A DNA stretch of 64,000 nt from Chlorocebus sabaeus (taxonomy: Eukaryota > Chordata > Mammalia > Primates > Cercopithecidae): the NCBI RefSeq assembly GCF_047675955.1, contig NW_027328070.1, forward strand, positions 682,001-746,000. The letters run 5' to 3'. This document shows, in pieces, positions 7,552 through 21,300 of this stretch. Each line of letters begins with the position of its first letter. Position 1 is the first letter of the stretch. Made by a program: the position numbers and the translations under genes. The notes beneath the pieces were generated by a model. That model saw nothing but the letters and a program-made list of their open reading frames with translations, ran no database searches and was not told the DNA's origin.

Positions 7552-10500
7552 TGTTCTGTTAATTCATCTCACAGAGTTAGAGCTTTCCCCTCAAGAAGCC
7601 TTTCGCTAAGACTGTTCTTGTGGAATTTGCAAAGTGATATTTGGAAGCCCATAGAGGTCTATGGTGAAAAAGGAAATATCCTCAGTTAAAAACTGGAAAG
7701 AAGCTTTCTGAGAAACTGCTTTGTGTTCAGTTAGTTCCTCTCACAGAGTTACAGCTTTCCCCTCAAGAAGGCTTTCGCTAAGACTGTTCATGTCGAATTT
7801 TCAAAGTGATAATTGGAATCCCATAGAGGGCTATGGTGAAAAAGGAAATATCCTAAGGTAAAAACTGAAAAGTAGGTTTCTGAGAAAATGTTTTGTGTTC
7901 TGTTAATTCATCTTACAGAGTTACAGCTTTACCCTCAAGAAGCCTTTCGCTAAGACTTTTCTTCTGGAATTTGCAAAGTGATATTTGGAAACCCTATAGC
8001 CCTATGGTGAAAATGAAAATATCCTAAGATAAAAAACGAAAAGAAGGTTTCTGAGAAACTTCTTTGAATTCTTTTAATTCATCTTACAGATTTACAGCTT
8101 TTATCTCCAGAATCCTTTCGCTAAGACTGTTCTTGTGGAATTTGCAAAATGTTTTTGGAAGCCCATAGAGGGCTATGCTGAAAAAGGAAATATGCTACGA
8201 TAAAAACTGAAAAGAAGCTTTCTGAGAAACTGCTTTGTGTTCTGTTAATTCATCTCAGAGAGTTACAGCTTTCCCCTCAAGAAGTCTTTCACAAAGACTG
8301 TTCTTGTGTAATTTGCAAAGTGATATTTGGAAGACCATAGAGGGCTAAGGTGAAAAAGGAAATATCTTCCGTTAAAAACTGGAAAGAACCATTCTGAGAA
8401 AATGCGGTGTGTTCTGTTAGTACATATCACCGAGGTACAGCTTTCCTCTCAAGAAGCCTTTCGCTAAGACTGTTCTTGTGGGATTTCCAAAGTGATATTT
8501 GGAAGCCCATAGAGGGCTATAGTGAAAAAGGAAATATCTTCAGTTAAATACTGGAAAGAAGCTTTCTGAAAGACTGCTTTGTGTTCTGTTAATTCATCTC
8601 ACAGAGTTACAGCTTCGCCCCTCAAGAAGCCTTTCGCTAAGACTGTTCTTGTGGAATTTGCAAAGTCATATTTGGAAGCCCATAGAGGACTATGGTGAAA
8701 AAGGAACTAACTTCCGTTAAAAACTGGAAAGAAGATTTGTGAGAAACTGCTTTGTGTTCTGTTAATTCAACTCACAGAGTTACAGATTTCCCCTTCAGAA
8801 GCCTTTCGCTAAGACTGTTCTTCTGGAATTTGCAAAGTGATATTTGGAAGCCCATGGAGGGCTACGGTGAAAAGGGAAATAACTTCCGTTAAAAACTGGA
8901 AAGAAGCTTTCTGAGAAACTGCCGTGTGTTCTGTTAATACATCTCACCGAGTTACAGCTTTCCCCTCAAGAAGCCTTTCTATAAGACTGTTCTTGTGGAA
9001 TTTGCAAAGTGATACTTGGAAGCCCATAGAGGGCTATTTTTAAAATGGAAATATCCTAGGATAAAAACCGAAAAGAAGCTGTCTGAGAAACTGCTTTGTG
9101 TTGTGTTAGTTCATCTCACAGTGTTACAGCTTTCCCCTCAAGAAGCCCTTCACTAAGACTGTTCTTGTGAAATTTGCAAACTGATATTTGTAATCCCATA
9201 GAGGACTTTGGTGAAAAAGGAAATATCTTTCGTTAAAAACTGGAAAGAAGATTTCTGAGAAACTGCTTTGTGTTCTGTTAATTCATCTCAGAGAGTTACA
9301 GATTTCCCCTCAAGAGGCCGTTCACTAAGACTGTTCTTGTGGAATTTGCAAAGTGATATTTTGAAGCCCATAGTGGACTATGGTGAAAAAGGAAATATCT
9401 TCCGCTAAAAACTGGAAAGAACCTTTCTGAGAAACTGCTTTGTGTTCCGTTAATTAATCTCACAGAGTTACAGCTTTCCTATCATGAAGCCGATCACTAA
9501 GGCTGTTCTTTTGGAATATGCAAAGTGATATTTGGAAGCCCATAGAGGGCTACGGTGAAAAAGGAAATATCCTAAGACAAAAACTGAAAAGAAGCTTTCT
9601 GAGAAACTGCTTTGTGTTCTGTTAATTCATCTCACAGAGTTACATTTCCCTCTAAAAGCCTTTCGCTAAGGCTGTTGTCGAATTTGCAAAGTGATATTTG
9701 GAAGCCCATAGAGGGCTATGGTGAAAAAGGAAATATCTTCAGTTAAAAACTGGAAAGAAGCTTTCTGAGAAACTGCCATGTGTTCTGATAATAGACCTCA
9801 CCCAGTTACAGCTTTCCCTTCAAGAAGCCTTTCGCTAAGACTGTTGTTGTGGGATTTGCAAAATGATATTTGGAAGCCCATAGAGCGCTATGGTGAAAAA
9901 GGAAATATCTTCTGTTACAAAGCGGAAAGAAGCTTTCTGAGAAACTCCTTTTTGTTCTGTTAATTCACCTCAAAGAGTTACAGCTTTCCACTCAATAATT
10001 CTTTCGCTAGGACTGTTCTTGTGGAATTTGCAAAGTGAGATTTGGAAGCCCATAGAGGTCTATGGTGAAAAAGGAAATATCGTAAGATAAAAACTGAAAA
10101 GAAGCTTTCTGAGAAATTGCCTTGTGTTCTGTTAATTCATCTCACATAGTTACAACATTTCCCTCTAAAAGCCTTTCGCTAAGACTGTTCTTGTGGAATT
10201 TGCAAAGTGATATTTGGAAGCCCATACTGGGTTATGTTGAAAAAGGAAATATCTTCGGTTAAAAACTGAAAAGAAGCTTTTTGAGAAACTGCTTTGTGTT
10301 CTGTTAATTCATCTCACAGAGTTACAACTTTCCCCTCAGGAAGCCTTTCGCTAAGACTGTTCTTGTGAAACTTGCAAAGTGATATTTGGAAGCCCATAGA
10401 GGGCTATGGCTTAAAAGGAAATATCCTCCGTTAGAAACTGGAAAGAAGCTATCTGAGAAACTGCTTTGTGTTCTGTTAATTCATCTCACAGAGTTACAGT

Positions 10501-11155
10501 TTTCCCCTCCAGAAGTCTTTCGCTTCCACAGTTCTTGTGGAATTTGCATAGTGATATTTGTAATCCCATGGAGGGCTATGGTGAAAATGGAAATACCTTC
10601 AATTAAAAAATGAAAAGAAGCTTTCCGAGAAACTGCTTTGTGTTCTGTTAATTCATCTCAAAGAATTACAGCTTTCCCCTCAAGAAGCCTTCTGCTAAGA
10701 CTGTTTTTGAGGAATTCCCAAAGTGATATGTGGAAGCCCATAGAGGGCTATGGTGAAAATGGAAATATCCTAAGATACTTACCGAAGAGAAGCTGTCTGA
10801 AAAACTGCTTTGTGTTCTGTTAGTTCATCTCACAGAGCTACAGCTTTTCCCTCAAGAAGCCGTTCATTAAGACTGTTTTGTGAAATTTGGAAATTGATAT
10901 TTGAAAACGCATAGAGGACTATGGTGAAAAAGGAAATATCTTCCGTTAAAAACTGGAAAGAAGCAGTCTGAGAAAATGCCGTGTCTTCTGTTAACACGTC
11001 TCACTGAGTTACAGCTTTCCTCTCAAGAAGCCTTTCGCTAAGACTGTTCTTGTGGGATTTGCAATGTGATATTTGGAAGCCCATAGAGGACTATGGTGAG
11101 AAAGGAAATATCCTCCGTTAAAAACTGGAAAGAAGATTTGTGAGAAAATGCTTTG
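7552..11155 (+). repeat. HOR unit U3, 21-monomer form
   Basis: 3604 bp, lacks X-Y. m7 has the private cttcgcccctc, m15 has cgctaggactg, m16 has catactggg, and m20 has the private aaaacgcatag within the aaattgatatttg subtype. Confidence 0.96.
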
Positions 11156-14100
11156 TGTTCTGTTAATTCATCTCACAGAGTTAGAGCTTTCCCCTCAAGA
11201 AGCCTTTCTCTAAGACTGTTCTTGTGGAATTTGCAAAGTGATATTTGGAAGCCCATAGAGGTCTATGGTGAAAAAGGAAATATCCTCAGTTAAAAACTGG
11301 AAAGAAGCTTTCTGAGAAACTGCTTTGTGTTCAGTTAGTTCCTCTCACAGAGTTACAGCTTTCCCCTCAAGAAGGCTTTCGCTAAGACTGTTCATGTCGA
11401 ATTTTCAAAGTGATAATTGGAATCCCATAGAGGGCTATGGTGAAAAAGGAAATATCCTAAGGTAAAAACTGAAAAGTAGGTTTCTGAGAAAATGTTTTGT
11501 GTTCTGTTAATTCATCTTACAGAGTTACAGCTTTACCCTCAAGAAGCCTTTCGCTAAGACTTTTCTTCTGGAATTTGCAAAGTGATATTTGGAAACCCTA
11601 TAGCCCTATGGTGAAAATGGAAATATCCTAAGATAAAAAACGAAAAAAAGGTTTCTGAGAAACTTCTTTGAATTCTTTTAATTCATCTTACAGATTTACA
11701 GCTTTTATCTCCAGAATCCTTTCGCTAAGACTGTTCTTGTGGAATTTGCAAAATGTTTTTGGAAGCCCATAGAGGGCTATGCTGAAAAAGGAAATATGCT
11801 ACGATAAAAACTGAAAAGAAGCTTTCTGAGAAACTGCTTTGTGTTCTGTTAATTCATCTCAGAGAGGTACAGCTTTCCCCTCAAGAAGTCTTTCACAAAG
11901 ACTGTTCTTGTGTAATTTGCAAAGTGATATTTGGAAGACCATAGAGGGCTAAGGTGAAAAAGGAAATATCTTCCGTTAAAAACTGGAAAGAACCATTCTG
12001 AGAAAATGCGGTGTGTTCTGTTAGTACATATCACCGAGGTACAGCTTTCCTCTCAAGAAGCCTTTCGCTAAGACTGTTCTTGTGGGATTTCCAAAGTGAT
12101 ATTTGGAAGCCCATAGAGGGCTATAGTGAAAAAGGAAATATCTTCAGTTAAATACTGGAAAGAAGCTTTCTGAAAGACTGCTTTGTGTTCTGTTAATTCA
12201 TCTCACAGAGTTACAGCTTCCCCCCTCAAGAAGCCTTTCGCTAAGACTGTTCTTGTGGAATTTGCAAAGTCATATTTGGAAGCCCATAGAGGACTATGGT
12301 GAAAAAGGAACTAACTTCCGTTAAAAACTGGAAAGAAGATTTGTGAGAAACTGCTTTGTGTTCTGTTAATTCAACTCACAGAGTTACAGATTTCCCCTTC
12401 AGAAGCCTTTCGCTAAGACTGTTCTTCTGGAATTTGCAAAGTGATATTTGGAAGCCCATGGAGGGCTACGGTGAAAAGGGAAATAACTTCCGTTAAAAAC
12501 TGGAAAGAAGCTTTCTGAGAAACTGCCGTGTGTTCTGTTAATACATCTCACCGAGTTACAGCTTTCCCCTCAAGAAGCCTTTCTATAAGACTGTTCTTGT
12601 GGAATTTGCAAAGTGATACTTGGAAGCCCATAGGGGGCTATTTTTAAAATGGAAATATCCTAGGATAAAAACCGAAAAGAAGCTGTCTGAGAAACTGCTT
12701 TGTGTTGTGTTAGTTCATCTCACAGTGTTACAGCTTTCCCCTCAAGAAGCCCTTCACTAAGACTGTTCTTGTGAAATTTGCAAACTGATATTTGTAATCC
12801 CATAGAGGACTTTGGTGAAAAAGGAAATATCTTTCGTTAAAAACTGGAAAGAAGATTTCTGAGAAACTGCTTTGTGTTCTGTTAATTCATCTCAGAGAGT
12901 TACAGATTTCCCCTCAAGAGGCCGTTCACTAAGACTGTTCTTGTGGAATTTGCAAAGTGATATTTTGAAGCCCATAGTGGACTATGGTGAAAAAGGAAAT
13001 ATCTTCCGCTAAAAACTGGAAAGAACCTTTCTGAGAAACTGCTTTGTGTTCCGTTAATTAATCTCACAGAGTTACAGCTTTCCTCTCATGAAGCCGATCA
13101 CTAAGGCTGTTCTTTTGGAATATGCAAAGTGATATTTGGAAGCCCATAGAGGGCTACGGTGAAAAAGGAAATATCCTAAGACAAAAACTGAAAAGAAGCT
13201 TTCTGAGAAACTGCTTTGTGTTCTGTTAATTCATCTCACAGAGTTACATTTCCCTCTAAAAGCCTTTCGCTAAGGCTGTTGTCGAATTTGCAAAGTGATA
13301 TTTGGAAGCCCATAGAGGGCTATGGTGAAAAAGGAAATATCTTCAGTTAAAAACTGGAAAGAAGCTTTCTGAGAAACTGCCATGTGTTCTGATAATAGAC
13401 CTCACCCAGTTACAGCTTTCCCTTCAAGAAGCCTTTCGCTAAGACTGTTGTTGTGGGATTTGCAAAATGATATTTGGAAGCCCATAGAGCGCTATGGTGA
13501 AAAAGGAAATATCTTCTGTTACAAAGCGGAAAGAAGCTTTCTGAGAAACTCCTTTTTGTTCTGTTAATTCACCTCAAAGAGTTACAGCTTTCCACTCAAT
13601 AATTCTTTCGCTAGGACTGTTCTTGTGGAATTTGCAAAGTGAGATTTGGAAGCCCATAGAGGTCTATGGTGAAAAAGGAAATATCGTAAGATAAAAACTG
13701 AAAAGAAGCTTTCTGAGAAATTGCCTTGTGTTCTGTTAATTCATCTCACATAGTTACAACATTTCCCTCTAAAAGCCTTTCGCTAAGACTGTTCTTGTGG
13801 AATTTGCAAAGTGATATTTGGAAGCCCATACAGGGTTATGTTGAAAAAGGAAATATCTTCGGTTAAAAACTGAAAAGAAGCTTTTTGAGAAACTGCTTTG
13901 TGTTCTGTTAATTCATCTCACAGAGTTACAACTTTCCCCTCAGGAAGCCTTTCGCTAAGACTGTTCTTGTGAAACTTGCAAAGTGATATTTGGAAGCCCA
14001 TAGAGGGCTATGGCTTAAAAGGAAATATCCTCCGTTAGAAACTGGAAAGAAGCTATCTGAGAAACTGCTTTGTGTTCTGTTAATTCATCTCACAGAGTTA

Positions 14101-14759
14101 CAGTTTTCCCCTCCAGAAGTCTTTCGCTTCCACAGTTCTTGTGGAATTTGCATAGTGATATTTGTAATCCCATAGAGGGCTATGGTGAAAATGGAAATAC
14201 CTTCAATTAAAAAATGAAAAGAAGCTTTCCGAGAAACTGCTTTGTGTTCTGTTAATTCATCTCAAAGAATTACAGCTTTCCCCTCAAGAAGCCTTCTGCT
14301 AAGACTGTTTTTGAGGAATTCCCAAAGTGATATGTGGAAGCCCATAGAGGGCTATGGTGAAAATGGAAATATCCTAAGATACTTACCGAAGAGAAGCTGT
14401 CTAAAAAACTGCTTTGTGTTCTGTTAGTTCATCTCACAGAGCTACATCTTTTCCCTCAAGAAGCCGTTCATTAAGACTGTTTTGTGAAATTTGGAAAGTG
14501 ATATTTGGAAACCCATAGAGGACTATGGTGAAAAAGGAAATATCTTCCGTTAAAATCTGGAAAGAAGCATTCTGAGAAAATGCCGTGTCTTCTGTTAATA
14601 CGTCTCACTGAGTTACAGCTTTCCTCTCAAGAAGCCTTTCGCTAAGACTGTTCTTGTGGGATTTGCAATGTGATATTTGGAAGCCCATAGAGGACTATGG
14701 TGAGAAAGGAAATATCCTCCGTTAAAAACTGGAAAGAAGATTTGTGAGAAAATGCTTTG
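11156..14759 (+). repeat. HOR unit U4, 21-monomer form
   Basis: 3604 bp, lacks X-Y. m3 has cgaaaaaaagg, and m5 has cagagaggtacag, whose single change also creates a chance minus-strand open frame at 11849-12034. m9 has cataggggg, and m12 has tcctctcatg (shared with U5). The 3' end is of the catcttttcc subtype. Confidence 0.96.
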
Positions 14760-17700
14760 TGTTCTGTTAATTCATCTCACAGAGTTAGAGCTTTCCCCTC
14801 AAGAAGCCTTTCGCTAAGACTGTTCTTGTGGAATTTGCAAAGTGATATTTGGAAGCCCATAGAGGTCTATGGTGAAAAAGGAAATATCCTCAGTTAAAAA
14901 CTGGAAAGAAGCTTTCTGAGAAACTGCTTTGTGTTCAGTTAGTTCCTCTCACAGAGTTACAGCTTTCCCCTCAAGAAGGCTTTCGCTAAGACTGTTCATG
15001 TCGAATTTTCAAAGTGATAATTGGAATCCCATAGAGGGCTATGGTGAAAAAGGAAATATCCTAAGGTAAAAACTGAAAAGTAGGTTTCTGAGAAAATGTT
15101 TTGTGTTCTGTTAATTCATCTTACAGAGTTACAGCTTTACCCTCAAGAAGCCTTTCGCTAAGACTTTTCTTCTGGAATTTGCAAAGTGATATTTGGAAAC
15201 CCTATAGCCCTATGGTGAAAATGAAAATATCCTAAGATAAAAAACGAAAAGAAGGTTTCTGAGAAACTTCTTTGAATTCTTTTAATTCATCTTACAGATT
15301 TACAGCTTTTATCTCCAGAATCCTTTCGCTAAGACTGTTCTTGTGGAATTTGCAAAATGTTTTTGGAAGCCCATAGAGGGCTATGCTGAAAAAGGAAATA
15401 TGCTACGATAAAAAGTGAAAAGAAGCTTTCTGAGAAACTGCTTTGTGTTCTGTTAATTCATCTCAGAGAGTTACAGCTTTCCCCTCAAGAAGTCTTTCAC
15501 AAAGACTGTTCTTGTGTAATTTGCAAAGTGATATTTGGAAGACCATAGAGGGCTAAGGTGAAAAAGGAAATATCTTCCGTTAAAAACTGGAAAGAACCAT
15601 TCTGAGAAAATGCGGTGTGTTCTGTTAGTACATATCACCGAGGTACAGCTTTCCTCTCAAGAAGCCTTTCGCTAAGACTGTTCTTGTGTGATTTCCAAAG
15701 TGATATTTGGAAGCCCATAGAGGGCTATAGTGAAAAAGGAAATATCTTCAGTTAAATACTGGAAAGAAGCTTTCTGAAAGACTGCTTTGTGTTCTGTTAA
15801 TTCATCTCACAGAGTTACAGCTTCCCCCCTCAAGAAGCCTTTCGCTAAGACTGTTCTTGTGGAATTTGCAAAGTCATATTTGGAAGCCCATAGAGGACTA
15901 TGGTGAAAAAGGAACTAACTTCCGTTAAAAACTGGAAAGAAGATTTGTGAGAAACTGCTTTGTGTTCTGTTAATTCAACTCACAGAGTTACAGATTTCCC
16001 CTTCAGAAGCCTTTCGCTAAGACTGTTCTTCTGGAATTTGCAAAGTGATATTTGGAAGCCCATGGAGGGCTACGGTGAAAAGGGAAATAACTTCCGTTAA
16101 AAACTGGAAAGAAGCTTTCTGAGAAACTGCCGTGTGTTCTGTTAATACATCTCACCGAGTTACAGCTTTCCCCTCAAGAAGCCTTTCTATAAGACTGTTC
16201 TTGTGGAATTTGCAAAGTGATACTTGGAAGCCCATAGAGGGCTATTTTTAAAATGGAAATATCCTAGGATAAAAACCGAAAAGAAGCTGTCTGAGAAACT
16301 GCTTTGTGTTGTGTTAGTTCATCTCACAGTGTTACAGCTTTCCCCTCAAGAAGCCCTTCACTAAGACTGTTCTTGTGAAATTTGCAAACTGATATTTGTA
16401 ATCCCATAGAGGACTTTGGTGAAAAAGGAAATATCTTTCGTTAAAAACTGGAAAGAAGATTTCTGAGAAACTGCTTTGTGTTCTGTTAATTCATCTCAGA
16501 GAGTTACAGATTTCCCCTCAAGAGGCCGTTCACTAAGACTGTTCTTGTGGAATTTGCAAAGTGATATTTTGAAGCCCATAGTGGACTATGGTGAAAAAGG
16601 AAATATCTTCCGCTAAAAACTGGAAAGAACCTTTCTGAGAAACTGCTTTGTGTTCCGTTAATTAATCTCACAGAGTTACAGCTTTCCTCTCATGAAGCCG
16701 ATCACTAAGGCTGTTCTTTTGGAATATGCAAAGTGATATTTGGAAGCCCATAGAGGGCTACGGTGAAAAAGGAAATATCCTAAGACAAAAACTGAAAAGA
16801 AGCTTTCTGAGAAACTGCTTTGTGTTCTGTTAATTCATCTCACAGAGTTACATTTCCCTCTAAAAGCCTTTCGCTAAGGCTGTTGTCGAATTTGCAAAGT
16901 GATATTTGGAAGCCCATAGAGGGCTATGGTGAAAAAGGAAATATCTTCAGTTAAAAACTGGAAAGAAGCTTTCTGAGAAACTGCCATGTGTTCTGATAAT
17001 AGACCTCACCCAGTTACAGCTTTCCCTTCAAGAAGCCTTTCGCTAAGACTGTTGTTGTGGGATTTGCAAAATGATATTTGGAAGCCCATAGAGCGCTATG
17101 GTGAAAAAGGAAATATCTTCTGTTACAAAGCGGAAAGAAGCTTTCTGAGAAACTCCTTTTTGTTCTGTTAATTCACCTCAAAGAGTTACAGCTTTCCACT
17201 CAATAATTCTTTCGCTAGGACTGTTCTTGTGGAATTTGCAAAGTGAGATTTGGAAGCCCATAGAGGTCTATGGTGAAAAAGGAAATATCGTAAGATAAAA
17301 ACTGAAAAGAAGCTTTCTGAGAAATTGCTTTGTGTTCTGTTAATTCATCTCACATAGTTACAACATTTCCCTCTAAAAGCCTTTCGCTAAGACTGTTCTT
17401 GTGGAATTTGCAAAGTGATATTTGGAAGCGCATACAGGGTTATGTTGAAAAAGGAAATATCTTCGGTTAAAAACTGAAAAGAAGCTTTTTGAGAAACTGC
17501 TTTGTGTTCTGTTAATTCATCTCACAGAGTTACAACTTTCCCCTCAGGAAGCCTTTCGCTAAGACTGTTCTTGTGAAACTTGCAAAGTGATATTTGGAAG
17601 CCCATAGAGGGCTATGGCTTAAAAGGAAATATCCTCCGTTAGAAACTGGAAAGAAGCTATCTGAGAAACTGCTTTGTGTTCTGTTAATTCATCTCACAGA

Positions 17701-18363
17701 GTTACAGTTTTCCCCTCCAGAAGTCTTTCGCTTCCACAGTTCTTGTGGAATTTGCATAGTGATATTTGTAATCCCATGGAGGGCTATGGTGAAAATGGAA
17801 ATACCTTCAATTAAAAAATGAAAAGAAGCTTTCCGAGAAACTGCTTTGTGTTCTGTTAATTCATCTCAAAGAATTACAGCTTTCCCCTCAAGAAGCCTTC
17901 TGCTAAGACTGTTTTTGAGGAATTCCCAAAGTGATATGTGGAAGCCCATAGAGGGCTATGGTGAAAATGGAAATATCCTAAGATACTTACCGAAGAGAAG
18001 CTGTCTGAAAAACTGCTTTGTGTTCTGTTAGTTCATCTCACAGAGCTACAGCTTTTCCCTCAAGAAGCCGTTCATTAAGACTGTTTTGTGAAATTTGGAA
18101 ATTGATATTTGAAAACCCATAGAGGACTATGGTGAAAAAGGAAATATCTTCCGTTAAAAACTGGAAAGAAGCAGTCTGAGAAAATGCCGTGTCTTCTGTT
18201 AACACGTCTCACTGAGTTACAGCTTTCCTCTCAAGAAGCCTTTCGCTAAGACTGTTCTTGTGGGATTTGCAATGTGATATTTGGAAGCCCATAGAGGACT
18301 ATGGTGAGAAAGGAAATATCCTCCGTTAAAAACTGGAAAGAAGATTTGTGAGAAAATGCTTTG
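14760..18363 (+). repeat. HOR unit U5, 21-monomer form
   Basis: 3604 bp, lacks X-Y. m4 ends in aaaaagtgaaaag as in U1, m6 has the private cttgtgtgatttcc, m12 has tcctctcatg as in U4, and m16 has gcgcatacagg as in U8, U12 and U14. The mixture of markers indicates a mosaic copy. Confidence 0.96.
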
Positions 18364-21300
18364 TGTTCTGTTAATTCATCTCACAGAGTTAGAGCTTTCC
18401 CCTCAAGAAGCCTTTCTCTAAGACTGTTCTTGTGGAATTTGCAAAGTGATATTTGGAAGCCCATAGAGGTCTATGGTGAAAAAGGAAATATCCTCAGTTA
18501 AAAACTGGAAAGAAGCTTTCTGAGAAACTGCTTTGTGTTCAGTTAGTTCCTCTCACAGAGTTACAGCTTTCCCCTCAAGAAGGCTTTCGCTAAGACTGTT
18601 CATGTCGAATTTTCAAAGTGATAATTGGAATCCCATAGAGGGCTATGGTGAAAAAGGAAATATCCTAAGGTAAAAACTGAAAAGTAGGTTTCTGAGAAAA
18701 TGTTTTGTGTTCTGTTAATTCATCTTACAGAGTTACAGCTTTACCCTCAAGAAGCCTTTCGCTAAGACTTTTCTTCTGGAATTTGCAAAGTGATATTTGG
18801 AAACCCTATAGCCCTATGGTGAAAATGGAAATATCCTAAGATAAAAAACGAAAAGAAGGTTTCTGAGAAACTTCTTTGAATTCTTTTAATTCATCTTACA
18901 GATTTACAGCTTTTATCTCCAGAATCCTTTCGCTAAGACTGTTCTTGTGGAATTTGCAAAATGTTTTTGGAAGCCCATAGAGGGCTATGCTGAAAAAGGA
19001 AATATCCTACGATAAAAACTGAAAAGAAGCTTTCTGAGAAACTGCTTTGTGTTCTGTTAATTCACCTCAGAGAGTTACAGCTTTCCCCTCAAGAAGTCTT
19101 TCACAAAGACTGTTCTTGTGTAATTTGCAAAGTGATATTTGGAAGACCATAGAGGGCTATGTTGAAAAAGGAAATATAGTAAGATAAAATCCGAAAAGAA
19201 GCTTTCTGAGAAACTGCTTTGTGTTCTGTTAATTCATCTCAAAGTGTCACAGATTTCCCCTCATGAGGCCGTTCACTAAGACTGTTCTTCTGAAATTTGG
19301 AAAGTGATATTTAGAATCTCATCGAGGGCAATGGTGAAAAAGGACATATTTTCCGATACAAACTGTAAAGAAGCTTTCTGATAAACTGCTTTGTGTTCTG
19401 TTAGTTCATCTCACAGAGTTACAGCTTTCCCCTCAAGGAGCCGTTAACTAAGACTGTTTTGTGAAATTTGCAAAGTGATATTTGGAAGCCCATAGAGGGC
19501 TAAGGTGAAAAAGGAAATATCTTCCGCTAAAAACTGGAAAGACCCATTCTGAGAAAATGCGGTGTGTTCTGTTAGTACATATCACCGAGGTACAGCTTTC
19601 CTCTCAAGAAGCCTTTCGCTAAGACTGTTCTTGTGGGATTTCCAAAGTGATATTTGGAAGCCCATAGAGGGCTATAGTGAAAAAGGAAATATCTTCAGTT
19701 AAATACTGGAAAGAAGCTTTCTGAAAGACTGCTTTGTGTTCTGTTAATTCATCTCACAGAGTTACAGCTTCCCCCCTCAAGAAGCCTTTCGCTAAGACTG
19801 TTCTTGTGGAATTTGCAAAGTCATATTTGGAAGCCCATAGAGGACTATGGTGAAAAAGGAACTAACTTCCGTTAAAAACTGGAAAGAAGATTTGTGAGAA
19901 ACTGCTTTGTGTTCTGTTAATTCAACTCACAGAGTTACAGATTTCCCCTTCAGAAGCCTTTCGCTAAGACTGTTCTTCTGGAATTTGCAAAGTGATATTT
20001 GGAAGCCCATGGAGGGCTACGGTGAAAAGGGAAATAACTTCCGTTAAAAACTGGAAAGAAGCTTTCTGAGAAACTGCCGTGTGTTCTGTTAATACATCTC
20101 ACCGAGTTACAGCTTTCCCCTCAAGAAGCCTTTCTATAAGACTGTTCTTGTGGAATTTGCAAAGTGATACTTGGAAGCCCATAGGGGGCTATTTTTAAAA
20201 TGGAAATATCCTAGGATAAAAACCGAAAAGAAGCTGTCTGAGAAACTGCTTTGTGTTGTGTTAGTTCATCTCACAGTGTTACAGCTTTCCCCTCAAGAAG
20301 CCCTTCACTAAGACTGTTCTTGTGAAATTTGCAAACTGATATTTGTAATCCCATAGAGGACTTTGGTGAAAAAGGAAATATCTTTCGTTAAAAACTGGAA
20401 AGAAGATTTCTGAGAAACTGCTTTGTGTTCTGTTAATTCATCTCAGAGAGTTACAGATTTCCCCTCAAGAGGCCGTTCACTAAGACTGTTCTTGTGGAAT
20501 TTGCAAAGTGATATTTTGAAGCCCATAGTGGACTATGGTGAAAAAGGAAATATCTTCCGCTAAAAACTGGAAAGAACCTTTCTGAGAAACTGCTTTGTGT
20601 TCCGTTAATTAATCTCACAGAGTTACAGCTTTCCTATCATGAAGCCGATCACTAAGGCTGTTCTTTTGGAATATGCAAAGTGATATTTGGAAGCCCATAG
20701 AGGGCTACGGTGAAAAAGGAAATATCCTAAGACAAAAACTGAAAAGAAGCTTTCTGAGAAACTGCTTTGTGTTCTGTTAATTCATCTCACAGAGTTACAT
20801 TTCCCTCTAAAAGCCTTTCGCTAAGGCTGTTGTCGAATTTGCAAAGTGATATTTGGAAGCCCATAGAGGGCTATGGTGAAAAAGGAAATATCTTCAGTTA
20901 AAAACTGGAAAGAAGCTTTCTGAGAAACTGCCATGTGTTCTGATAATAGACCTCACCCAGTTACAGCTTTCCCTTCAAGAAGCCTTTCGCTAAGACTGTT
21001 GTTGTGGGATTTGCAAAATGATATTTGGAAGCCCATAGAGCGCTATGGTGAAAAAGGAAATATCTCCTGTTACAAAGCGGAAGGAAGCTTTCTGAGAAAC
21101 TCCTTTTTGTTCTGTTAATTCACCTCAAAGAGTTACAGCTTTCCACTCAATAATTCTTTCGCTAAGACTGTTCTTGTGGAATTTGCAAAGTGAGATTTGG
21201 AAGCCCATAGAGGTCTATGGTGAAAAAGGAAATATCGTAAGATAAAAACTGAAAAGAAGCTTTCTGAGAAATTGCTTTGTGTTCTGTTAATTCATCTCAC

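Noticed and set aside
11849..12034. Minus-strand 61-codon frame found in one unit only
   Set aside because: Created by a single base change in m5 of U4 (gagaggtacag). The same sequence in other units contains a stop.
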